A model generated the notes under the pieces. That model saw nothing but the letters and a program-made list of their open reading frames with translations. It was not told the DNA's origin and did no database searches. A DNA stretch of 64,000 bases, from assembly GCA_951813015.1 (NCBI GenBank), contig CATOTG010000006.1, forward strand, positions 1,108,720 through 1,172,719. Direction: 5' to 3'. The number at the start of each line of letters is the position of its first letter. The first letter of the stretch is position 1. A program made the position numbers and the translations under genes. The stretch comes from an uncultured Thermoanaerobaculia bacterium. Lineage in GTDB: Bacteria; Acidobacteriota; Thermoanaerobaculia; Multivoradales; Multivoraceae. Of the stretch, positions 57,179 through 64,000 are shown one piece after another.

Positions 57179-57412
57179 GTGGACATTGTGCATTTGGAAT
57201 GCACAATTGGCACCTGCCGGGCCGTGGACGCGGATCGCAACCGCGTGCGGGCGAAACGACTCCGCCGCAACCTCGCCTGCCTCGCCAGCGCCGCCATCTC
57301 GATCATCCGCCTCGACGGACGCTTCGACTACATGCCCCAGGCCCACCGCCACTTCGCCGCCGACCAGGACCACGTCCTGCGTCAAACGATGCGCCGCCGC
57401 TTCGCCGGCTGA
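57179..57412 (+). pseudogene. C-terminal remnant of an ISAs1-like transposase
   Basis: Within a 675-bp gap, 77 codons read HLECTIGTCRAVDADRNRVR, then NLACLASAAISIIRLDG and AHRHFAADQDHVLRQ before a stop. This matches the tail pattern of ISAs1-type transposases (acidic-Asp-x-x-R-x-R, then N-L-A-x-L-x-x-A-I-x-I-I-R). The catalytic DDE part is missing, so it is an inactive scrap of an insertion sequence. The flanking 56997-57178 and 57413-57671 show no gene I can recognise. Confidence 0.5.
57185..57207. promoter_or_regulatory. Perfect 10-bp inverted repeat
   Basis: ATTGTGCATT-TGG-AATGCACAAT: two perfect 10-bp arms with a three-base loop. It is strikingly A+T-rich against its surroundings. It lies at the 5' edge of the transposase remnant and 460 bp upstream of the second toxin-antitoxin pair. 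It could be an operator for a dimeric regulator, or a leftover of an IS or terminator hairpin. Confidence 0.5.
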
Positions 57413-57671
57413 ACGCCAACGGCTGCCGCTCGCCGAACCGTCGCGCCGAACTGCGCCCGACACCAGGACACCGGCTGAAGAACGACCGGAAACGCAGCCC
57501 CGAACACCGGCGGCCTCCAAGAAAACCGGACGACTCCACTCCCCAGCAACCAAGGTACTGCCAACCCGGACATCCCGAAGCTCAACCCTGCCTTCAAGAT
57601 GACTTTGGAATGGTCCTGGCTGGACAGCTCTCATCTTTGACATCAGAAGGGGCTCCACGTATGGTGTGTTG

Positions 57672-57950
57672 ATGTGCACGACTCTGACCATCGAGGAAGA
57701 CATCGCCGCCAGGATCGAGGAAATCCGGAAGCGGGACGGGCAGTCGCTCAAGCAGGTCGTCAACCTGCTGTTGCGCGACGGGCTCCACCGGCAGGGCCGG
57801 TCCCGGGCGAAGCCGTACCGCACCCGCCCGAGCAAACTCGGTCTGCTCCCGGGCTTCGATGCCGTGCGGTTGAACCAGCTCGCGGACGAGCTCGAGGTCG
57901 ACGGGCGTCTGGAGAGCGAGGCGCGTCTACGATCAGGTCCGGTTCGCTGA
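57672..57950 (+). CDS. Antitoxin of PIN module 2
   Basis: A 92-residue protein beginning MCTTLTIEEDIAARIEEIRK, a beta strand followed by helices as in ribbon-helix-helix antitoxins (DGQSLKQVVNLLLRDGLHRQ). The C-terminal half contains the toxin-wrapping pattern LNQLADELEVDGRLES. The ATG at 57672 is preferred over in-frame GTG and TTG at 57666 and 57669. Its stop codon overlaps the PIN toxin start as CTGA. Confidence 0.78.
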   Translation: MCTTLTIEEDIAARIEEIRKRDGQSLKQVVNLLLRDGLHRQGRSRAKPYRTRPSKLGLLPGFDAVRLNQLADELEVDGRLESEARLRSGPVR

Positions 57951-58399
57951 TCGTTCCGGACGTCAATCTCCTCGTCTATTCGGTGGACTCGGGGAGTCCG
58001 TTCCATGCCCGGGCGCGCGGCTGGTGGGACGGCGTGCTCTCGTCGGAGTCGGACGTGGGGCTCTGCTATCCCAGCATTCTCGGGTTCGTGAGGCTGACGA
58101 CGAATCGTCGCGTGTTCGCCTCGCCCCTGGCGGTAGCGGACGCGCTGGATCGAGTTCAGAGCTGGTTGGATCAACCCAACGCGAACCTGCTGGGGCCCAG
58201 CGGCCGTCACTGGTCGATCCTCTCCGACCTGCTGCGGACGGCGAACGTCGGCGCCAACCTGACGACGGATGCGCACATTGCCGCCTACGCCATCGAACAC
58301 GCCGGTACCGTGTACTCGAACGACGGCGACTTCGGACGTTTCGATGGCCTGCGGTGGAGGAACCCTCTGGCCGCGACCTCGAGGCGGCCCTCAGTGTGA
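57947..58399 (+). CDS. PIN-domain toxin (VapC-like), CTG start
   Basis: From the CTG at 57947 this is a 150-residue PIN ribonuclease: IVPDVNLLVYSVDSGSPFHARA, with D5, the central TTNRRVFASPL, D109 (TTDAHIAAYA) and D126/D128 (SNDGDFGRF). It resembles the VapC group with PDVNLLVYA-type openings. No in-frame ATG, GTG or TTG exists near the start, and an internal start would lose D5. The CTG is in a four-base overlap with the antitoxin stop (CTGA), the same arrangement as in the first module. Its end overlaps the next, convergent gene by nine bases. Confidence 0.82.
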   Translation: MIVPDVNLLVYSVDSGSPFHARARGWWDGVLSSESDVGLCYPSILGFVRLTTNRRVFASPLAVADALDRVQSWLDQPNANLLGPSGRHWSILSDLLRTANVGANLTTDAHIAAYAIEHAGTVYSNDGDFGRFDGLRWRNPLAATSRRPSV

Positions 58400-59359
58400 C
58401 GTCCGCTTCGCGCGTTGACCGGCGATAGCAGAGCGGCGGGCAAGGTCGGCGCGGCGGAAGCGGCCGCCGACTACCTCCCGTTTCCCGATGGGGACCTCCT
58501 CCACGCGGTAGCGCTCAGCCTCGGCGTCGTAGTCCTCGAAGCCGACGATGCCGCGCAAACGCTCGAAGCCCACGACGCGGTCAGGCTGCTCGCCGTTTTC
58601 CAGCGCTCGAAGCGCATCGAGCATCGCCGCGGTGGCGGCGGAGAGAAGCGTCAGCGGATAGGCGGCGATCCTGTAGCCGATCTCCTCGAGGCGCGCCGGC
58701 GGCAGGAGCGGCGTGTCGCCTCCCTCGACCAGGTTCGCCATCTTGGGGCCGGGGATCGCCTCGCAGAAGGCGACCATCTCGTTCTCGGACCGCGGACCTT
58801 CGAGGAAGAGGATGTCCGCGCCGAGGTCGGCGAAGCCCTGGCAGCGCGCGACTGCTTCATCGAGTCCGTCCGTGGCGCGAGCGTCGGTGCGCGCCATGAT
58901 CAGGATGTCGGCGCCCTCTTCGCGCGCGTCGACTGCGGCACGCACCCTTGACAGCGCTTCGGCGCGGGAGACGACCCGCTTGCCCCGCGTGTGCCCGCAG
59001 CGCTTGGGCGCTTCCTGGTCTTCGATCATTGTGCCCGCGAAGCCGGCGGCCGCGTAGCTGGTGACGGTGCGCTTGACGTTCAGGGCGTTGCCGTAGCCGG
59101 TGTCGCCGTCGCCGATCACCGGCAGTCGGGTGGCGGCGCAGATGTTGCGGCCCTGGTCGAGCATCTCGCCGAAAGAGATCAGGCCGGTGTCCGGCATTCC
59201 GAGGCGGCTGGCGGAGACGGCGAACCCGCTCATGAAGGTCAGGTCGAATCCCGCCTGTTCGATGAGCCGGGCGGAGAGCGCGTCGAAGCAGCAGGGCATC
59301 ACGCGGAGCCCGGGAGCGTCTATCAGGGCGCGGAGCCGCGCGGCGGGTGAGGCACTCAT
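58391..59359 (-). CDS. Isocitrate lyase / PEP mutase family enzyme
   Basis: A 322-residue TIM-barrel C-C lyase. It shows VMPCCFDALSARLIEQAGFD, DTGLISFGEMLDQ, the metal-binding GDGDTGYGNALNV, and the active-site signature E-D-Q-x-x-P-K-R-C-G-H (EDQEAPKRCGH), which is the K-[KR]-C-G-H of lyases rather than phosphonate mutases. Likely reactions are cleavage of a methylisocitrate- or oxaloacetate-like acid. The start may be the ATG at 59359 or 59371. It lies directly downstream of an SDR fragment. Confidence 0.85.
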   Translation of the reverse strand: MSASPAARLRALIDAPGLRVMPCCFDALSARLIEQAGFDLTFMSGFAVSASRLGMPDTGLISFGEMLDQGRNICAATRLPVIGDGDTGYGNALNVKRTVTSYAAAGFAGTMIEDQEAPKRCGHTRGKRVVSRAEALSRVRAAVDAREEGADILIMARTDARATDGLDEAVARCQGFADLGADILFLEGPRSENEMVAFCEAIPGPKMANLVEGGDTPLLPPARLEEIGYRIAAYPLTLLSAATAAMLDALRALENGEQPDRVVGFERLRGIVGFEDYDAEAERYRVEEVPIGKREVVGGRFRRADLARRSAIAGQRAKRTSH

Positions 59360-59364
59360 GCGGT

Positions 59365-59514
59365 TCACCATCGGCTGGACAGCCGCGGTAGCACCGTCGC
59401 ATTCACGCCGAAGACGACGACGTGGGCACCCAAGGCGGCAAGCGCCTCGCAGGTGGCCCGGCCGATGCCGGAGGCGCCACCGGTGACGACACAGATTTGT
59501 TGATCCAGGCGCAT
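59365..59514 (-). pseudogene. N-terminal fragment of a short-chain dehydrogenase
   Basis: Forty-nine codons starting at the ATG at 59514 read MRLDQQICVVTGGASGIGRA followed by TCEALAALGAHVVVFGVN, the NAD(P)-binding opening of SDR enzymes (TGxxxGIG). After that the reading frame ends at 59365 and the catalytic Ser-Tyr-x3-Lys region is absent. The intact enzyme would be about 250 residues. It is a 5' remnant abutting the lyase gene, so an SDR was probably lost by deletion here. Confidence 0.7.
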
Positions 59515-59566
59515 GGTGCAATCACCTCTACTGCAGTTGCTCGAAGAAGTCTCCAGGGCTTAGGCC

Positions 59567-61117
59567 CTACGGTGGCCGGATGCCGCAGCCGCCTTGCACT
59601 GCGTGGCCGCAGATGAGACGGATGTTGTCTACGTGGAGGCGCGCGAAGCCAGTTGGTTCCAGTGCGACCAGGCTCCGCACCCGGCCGAGATCGACGGGGC
59701 GTCCACCGGGTTGGGCGGGGTTACGCACGATGTCGGCGATCTGGATGGTGACGGTCGTCCACTCCTCCGGGGTGAGCGTTGCGAACGGCAGCTCGACGAC
59801 ACCTGCTTCGAGGAAGCCGCTTTCGAGCTTGACCCTCAGGCTGCTCGCCGCATCCGTGCCGTCGCCGAACACGTACAGGTCGAACTGCAGTTCCCCGGCG
59901 AAGTCCCCGGATTCGGAGGCGCCGCCCATGCCGAACAGCGTCTGCCGCTCCTCGTCGGCCGGGCGGATCGAGAAGCTGCCGCCGCCGGATGTGGCGAGAT
60001 CGATCACCATCCCGCGGTCGGCGTGTGCGACTTCCGCGATGGCGAGCGCTCCACCCGCGTCATCGACGGCGATGTCGAGCGTCACGGCGTCTTCCTCGCC
60101 CGGGAAGTTGAGCGGACCCACTTCGTCCACGTAGAGGTCGTAGACGGCCCGGTAGACATCGGCCGGCGCTGGTGGCGTGACCGCGGCGGACGTTCGGTCC
60201 GCCAGGCCGGCGCATCCAACGCCGGTCGAGGGGTTGACGCTGCATTGGTACACGCGCACGTAGTCGACCCTGAGTTCGCCGGGCAGCGCGCTGGCTGTCG
60301 GCGCGCCTGGCAGATTGCCGCCGACCGCAAGGTTCAGCAACAGGTGGAACGGGCGGTCGAACGGCGCCGAAACGCCGCCGGAGACGTGGGCGTTCGTCTC
60401 GGTGTCCCTGTAGTAGTTCCAGTACGTGTTTCGCCGAACCGTGTGGAAATGCACTCCATCCACGAACCAGCGGATCTCCTCTTCGTCCCATTCCACGGCG
60501 TAGACGTGGAAGCCGTCCGCGGGATCGACATCGGAGTGCTTCGCGTGATCGAACGTATTGAGCGGCCAGGCCATCCCGTAGTGCAACGCGCCTTGGGCGA
60601 AGGGCGCCGGATCGCGGGAGTAGACCTCCAGGATGTCGATTTCGCCGCCGGCGGCCCAGCCGCCGTACGCGGAGTCGGTGGGCAGCATCCAGAAGGCGGA
60701 CCAGAGGCCTTGGCCGCCGGGGGCCTGGATGCTCGCCTCGATGCGGCCATAGGTCGTGTCCAGCTTGCCGGCGGTGTTGATGCGACCGGAGGTGTACGCA
60801 TGCCCGTCTCCCGCGTCCTCCTCGCGGGCGGTGATGACGAGGACGCCGCCTGACACGGAGATGTTGGCGGCCTGGTAGCTCTGGAGTTCGTTGTTGCCCC
60901 AGCCGGGTATGCCCTCGGGTGTGCCGTCGCCCGTCTGGATGTTCCACCTGGAAGTGTCCAGGGCCGCGCCGTTGAACTCGTCGGACCAGACGAGTTCCCA
61001 GCCTGCGGACGGGGGCGTGCCGGTCGGCCGGTTGCCATCCTCGCCGGACCGGGCGGCGCCGCAGCCAAAGACTGGCAGCGTGGCCAACAGCACGCACTTG
61101 ATCGTCAGGTCCCGCAT
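59567..61117 (-). CDS. GH16 beta-glucanase lipoprotein
   Basis: A 516-residue glycoside hydrolase family 16 protein, probably a laminarinase/beta-1,3-glucanase. The lipoprotein signal ends VFGC with lipid cysteine C19. The catalytic domain (about 38-295) has the nucleophile E159, D161 and acid/base E164 in GGEIDILEVYS, with GLWSAFWMLP ahead and the late FHLLLNLAVGGNLPG. The C-terminal 200 residues form a separate beta-rich domain (FARLHVDNIRL near the end), likely carbohydrate-binding. It would act at the cell surface on algal or fungal glucans. Confidence 0.9.
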   Translation of the reverse strand: MRDLTIKCVLLATLPVFGCGAARSGEDGNRPTGTPPSAGWELVWSDEFNGAALDTSRWNIQTGDGTPEGIPGWGNNELQSYQAANISVSGGVLVITAREEDAGDGHAYTSGRINTAGKLDTTYGRIEASIQAPGGQGLWSAFWMLPTDSAYGGWAAGGEIDILEVYSRDPAPFAQGALHYGMAWPLNTFDHAKHSDVDPADGFHVYAVEWDEEEIRWFVDGVHFHTVRRNTYWNYYRDTETNAHVSGGVSAPFDRPFHLLLNLAVGGNLPGAPTASALPGELRVDYVRVYQCSVNPSTGVGCAGLADRTSAAVTPPAPADVYRAVYDLYVDEVGPLNFPGEEDAVTLDIAVDDAGGALAIAEVAHADRGMVIDLATSGGGSFSIRPADEERQTLFGMGGASESGDFAGELQFDLYVFGDGTDAASSLRVKLESGFLEAGVVELPFATLTPEEWTTVTIQIADIVRNPAQPGGRPVDLGRVRSLVALEPTGFARLHVDNIRLICGHAVQGGCGIRPP

Positions 61118-61186
61118 GGTCGAGCGCCTGCTAGCGTTTCATGGCCATGAGCACCACTCTCCGGGACACCGGAACGGCGAGGAATC

Positions 61187-61543
61187 TTGCTCGTCTTCAT
61201 CTTGATTCTGTCGGGACTCTTCCTGGCGAGCTGCACCCAGGCGCCGCCTCTGTTGGCCTTTGGAGGAAGGGGACGTGGTGGTGCTCGCCGGCGGCACCGA
61301 CATGGCGTATCTGCAGCGCGCGGGCTTTCTCGAGACCTCCTGACGGACGCGTTCGCCGAGGCTCGTCCCACCTTTCGTGATCTCTCCTGGGAAGCAACGC
61401 CGCTTGATGATCAACCGCCCGTACACGAAATCCTCGCCGTCCTCGGGGGATCCGCGATCCACTTCGCGCAGGTTCCGCCCCGGGCTGACGGTTCTCGGCT
61501 ACGCCGTGGACGTCGTGGCGTTCCTTCCGGGTTGGTCCGATAG
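61187..61543 (+). pseudogene. Frameshifted SGNH/GDSL-type lipoprotein gene
   Basis: A TTG start (GAGGAATC just ahead) gives a lipoprotein signal LILSGLFLASC. The family continuation then appears in another frame as LEEGDVVVLAGGTDMAYLQR with AGFLET, and switches back as LLTDAFAEARPTFRDLSWEA. Together these follow the pattern of SGNH-type proteins from planctomycetes and acidobacteria (GDxVVxxGGTxxxxxQRxGxxET...FRDLSWxxDT). At least two frameshifts and no full-length frame mean it is broken. The surrounding 61118-61621 shows no other gene. Confidence 0.5.
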
Positions 61544-61621
61544 AGATAGAGTCCAAGAGCCCGGTGCTGCCGTTGGCGAGCCGTGGAGATCCACCAAACC
61601 TCATCACAGAGAGACACCGAC

Positions 61622-61816
61622 ATGAACAAACCGTCGAATCGGAGCCTGGCGGCAGGCAGTGCGGCCAAACGGAGGCCCTTGCGACCGGCTCAGCCGGACG
61701 ATTGGTGGCGACAGGATGGGCGTGCGCTTCGCGGTGATTGGGTGGCGGTCGGACGGGATATCCGCAAGTCGCTGGAACGTTTCGCGGAGGAGAAGGCCCA
61801 GCCCCCACGTACCTGA
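61622..61816 (+). CDS. Small hypothetical protein
   Basis: A 64-residue frame starting MNKPSNRSLAAGSAAKRRPL with a basic N-terminal half and a helical, tryptophan-containing end (DDWWRQDGRALRGDW, DIRKSLERFAEEK). Codon use is in line with real genes of the window, and a purine stretch (CAGAGAGAC) precedes the ATG. I do not recognise a family. It lies between a broken lipoprotein gene and another truncated reading frame, so it may itself be a remnant. Confidence 0.4.
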   Translation: MNKPSNRSLAAGSAAKRRPLRPAQPDDWWRQDGRALRGDWVAVGRDIRKSLERFAEEKAQPPRT

Positions 61817-61887
61817 GAGCTGCGCCGCGCGCCTTTGCCGAGCAGCGTTCTGCCGCGCTGACACCTGTGACCTGGAGGACACGCTGC

Positions 61888-62041
61888 ATGGTTCCGATCC
61901 CTTCACGGTTGGCGGGAACGGCGCCGTTCTTCGCGGCGCTTCTTCTGGGCTGCGGCGCCGGTACGGGCTCTGCGGAGGCGAGAGACCTGGCGCCGGGTTT
62001 CGCGACACGCCGGGGTTCTACAGGAACGCCGCCCCGGCGTG
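61888..62041 (+). pseudogene. Truncated lipoprotein signal-peptide fragment
   Basis: From the ATG at 61888 the frame reads MVPIPSRLAGTAPFFAALLL followed by GCGAGTGSAEARDLAPGF, a good lipoprotein signal (LLLGC). Protein-like sequence fades after about 40 residues where it meets the 3' end of the recombinase gene on the other strand. GGAGGACACG precedes the ATG. It appears to be the 5' stub of an exported protein, cut at the edge of the recombinase region. Confidence 0.4.
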
Positions 62042-62998
62042 ATCCTCGAAGGCTTCCACCTGCCGGATGTAGCGGAGGACCATTTCGGCGCTGGAGTGCC
62101 TCGTGACCTCCATGATCTTGTCGAGACGGGCGCCGTGAACGGCGGCGCTGGTCACGAAGCCGGCGCGCAGTGAGTGCCCCGAATAGTCGGCCGGGTCGAG
62201 TCCGATCGCCTGAACGTAGTGCTTGACCAGGCGCGGGATGTCCGAATGGTGCAAGCGGCGGCCGCGAAGTCGTCCGCCGCGCCACAGGGACTGGAACAGC
62301 GGCCCCTCCGTCGTCTGGGCGAGCGCCAGCCATCGTCGCAGGCGCGCTACGGCGTTCAGTCCCTTTCCTGCCGGTATCGCGATGCGCTGCCCCTTCCCGG
62401 TCTGATCGGTCTTTGACTTCCGGATGGTCAGGAACAGGCCGTTGTCTTCACCGGACTGGTCGATGAAGTCGACGTCTTCGACGTTCAGTTGGCAGATCTC
62501 CGATCGTCGGAGCGCGCCCGCAAAGCCGATCGCGAGCAGGGCCGCGTCGCGGGTCGCCACCCCCCGGAAGAACCCGTTGTGGGAGCGCTGATCACAACAG
62601 GCGAGCATCTTCCGCAACTCGTGCTCGCGGATCGCCTTCACCTTCCTCGGAGCCGTGCCGCGAATCCTCGTCAGACCGTGGACAATGGCCGCCACGACCA
62701 CAGCGTGCCCAGGCGATTCCCTGCCGGCGTCCCTGTACCTCCTGTTGATCGCCGAGAGGCTGATCTGCAGTGTCCCCAGGGACAGTGGCCGGTCGCCGCC
62801 CGTGGTCGCCCGACGGGAGCGGGGCTGGCTTGCCGTGTGGACGAGGAACTGGGCCACGTCGTCGCCGGTGGCCTCCATTGCCTCCCTCCCTGTTTCCTCG
62901 CAGAAGGAGGCGAACCTGCGCCAGCCCTTCTCGTATGCGAGTCGCGTGTTCGCGGACAGCGACCTCGTCAACACGTGTCCCACCGTCAGTTGCTGCAT
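62018..62998 (-). CDS. Tyrosine recombinase / integrase
   Basis: A 326-residue site-specific recombinase from the ATG at 62998 (MQQLTVGHVLTRSLSANTRL). A SAM-like core-binding domain occupies about 10-115, and the catalytic domain follows with all expected residues: R164 (GALRRSEI), a lysine in RKSKTDQ (about 196), H275-x-x-R278 (GHSLRAGF), H301 (TRHSS) and the nucleophile Y310 (VLRYIRQ). It probably moves or integrates an element; it lies beside a truncated restriction-modification gene. Upstream in-frame codons to 63292 look non-coding. No att core could be identified. Confidence 0.9.
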   Translation of the reverse strand: MQQLTVGHVLTRSLSANTRLAYEKGWRRFASFCEETGREAMEATGDDVAQFLVHTASQPRSRRATTGGDRPLSLGTLQISLSAINRRYRDAGRESPGHAVVVAAIVHGLTRIRGTAPRKVKAIREHELRKMLACCDQRSHNGFFRGVATRDAALLAIGFAGALRRSEICQLNVEDVDFIDQSGEDNGLFLTIRKSKTDQTGKGQRIAIPAGKGLNAVARLRRWLALAQTTEGPLFQSLWRGGRLRGRRLHHSDIPRLVKHYVQAIGLDPADYSGHSLRAGFVTSAAVHGARLDKIMEVTRHSSAEMVLRYIRQVEAFEDHAGAAFL

Positions 62999-63150
62999 GG
63001 CTCCCGTTCGTCTCCTCTCTTCTCTTGATTGGCTGTAGTCCGGTACGGCCACGCCTTGTGGCCCCGGCGCCAGCACTCCGTGCGGAGCCCGGTGTGCCGC
63101 GAGCGCCTGCCTCGCCTCGGCGACTCTGCCGCAGACGCCGCAGACACACC

Positions 63151-63931
63151 TCGTTCTTCGATCAACTACGGAATCAAGACAGGACTCAACGAGGCGTTCA
63201 TCATTGGTAATCAGACGAAGGAAGCACTGATCCGGGAGGATCCCCGGTCCGCCGAGCTCCTGAAGCGGGTGGTGCGGGGCCGGGACGTTCACCCCTACCG
63301 GGTCGATTGGGCGGGGCTGTGGCTGATCGCGACCTTCCCGGCAGCCGGGGTCAACGTCGACGACTACCCGGCGATCCGCCGGTGGCTATCCTCCTTCGGG
63401 AAACGCCTTCACCAGACCGGCGAGAAGCTCCCTGGCGGACTCCGTGCGCGGAAGAAGACGCAGCACGCTTGGTGGGAACTCCAAGATTCCTGCGCTTACT
63501 ACGCAGAATTCGAGAGGCCGAAGCTGATCTGGATCGAACTTGCCGATAGAGGCCGGTTCGCGCTTGACCGAAAGCGCCTCTTCGTGGAAGCCACCGCATT
63601 CATGGCGACAAGCACCAGCGCTGACGATCTGACTTGGCTTTGTGCTGTCCTGAACTCAGCCCTCGCATCGTGGTGGGTTCGAACGACGGCACCAACGTCG
63701 GGAGCGGGGGCAACACGGTGGAAGAAGGTCTACGTCGAGACACTCCCCTTGCCCCCAGCGAGCCCAAGAACCGCCACCAGGATCACCGCCTTGGTAGAGC
63801 GGGCCGTTCGGACACGCGACGCTGAGCGCCGCGCTCGGCTGCAAGAGGACCTTGACCGCGAGGTCGCCATGGCTTACGGACTGGGACATTCGGAGTTCAC
63901 GCTGGTTAGGCTGCGAGGACGGCCTGACTGA
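63151..63931 (+). pseudogene. C-terminal part of a type IIG restriction-modification enzyme
   Basis: About 260 codons match the C-terminal specificity region of Eco57I/TaqI-like type IIG enzymes: INYGIKTGLNEAFIIGNQT, AELLKRVVRGRDVHPYRVDW, then WLIATFPAAG, FERPKLIWIELADRGRFALD, and NSALASWWVRTTAPT with KKVYVETLPLPP. The methyltransferase (NPPY) and nuclease domains that should precede it are absent. Coding similarity begins abruptly near 63151, just upstream of the divergently oriented recombinase. The stop is at 63929-63931; the last 69 bases of the window hold nothing recognised. It might persist as a stand-alone DNA-recognition subunit, but no start is clear. Confidence 0.75.
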
Positions 63932-64000
63932 ACCGGTGCGGTTGCCAGGCCGGGACCGGCACGCCAACGGGGCTAATGCGGTCTCGATTGCGCCCCGTCT

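Overview
High-GC bacterial chromosome segment (roughly two thirds G+C by eye, not computed). Gene content fits a free-living or host-associated heterotroph of the Acidobacteriota/PVC type: the complete str-S10-spc-alpha ribosomal block, a GatCA amidotransferase, LexA and RodZ, plus the sulfatase + DUF1501 + PSCyt1/DUF1549/DUF1553 set that is abundant in Planctomycetota, Verrucomicrobiota and some Acidobacteriota. The phylum is an inference; no rRNA gene is present to settle it, and I see no tRNA gene or CRISPR array.

Layout. (1) 1-21.3 kb, plus strand: the 3' part of rpoC, then rpsL-rpsG-fusA-tuf, S10, spc and alpha operons through rplQ in one tightly packed run with many 1-8 bp overlaps. rpsN (S14) and rpsD (S4) are missing from their usual slots. 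An inverted repeat brackets the long rpsM-rpsK gap. (2) 21.5-33.9 kb: housekeeping genes, mostly minus strand: a divergent EF-G paralogue, an M16 peptidase pair, lexA, an amidase joined to gatA/gatC, an unusually long Gre-type transcript cleavage factor, and rodZ. (3) 34-63 kb: accessory and catabolic region. It holds two sulfatases, an orphan GHKL ATPase, a DUF2911 protein, a PSCyt1/DUF1553-DUF1501-sodium symporter cluster, an S9 peptidase, a haem c plus copper monooxygenase-like protein, a LLM oxidoreductase, an MFS sugar transporter-PhyH-serine hydrolase operon, an isocitrate-lyase-family enzyme and a GH16 glucanase. Together they suggest use of sulfated polysaccharides and peptides outside the cytoplasm. 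(4) 62-64 kb: a tyrosine recombinase beside the N-terminally truncated end of a type IIG restriction-modification enzyme, i.e. the edge of a mobile or defence region.

The accessory half is full of scars: pieces of a class III aminotransferase, an SDR, an SGNH-type lipoprotein, an ISAs1-like transposase and unassigned genes, plus two VapBC-like modules. Both PIN toxins appear to begin on CTG inside a CTGA overlap with the antitoxin stop. A GC-rich palindromic repeat family occurs between genes and also inside the 3' coding ends of two genes. The best candidates for something undescribed are the 748-residue orphan GHKL ATPase at 35.9-38.1 kb, the coding-invading repeat family, the shared CTG starts of the PIN toxins, and the long Gre factor.
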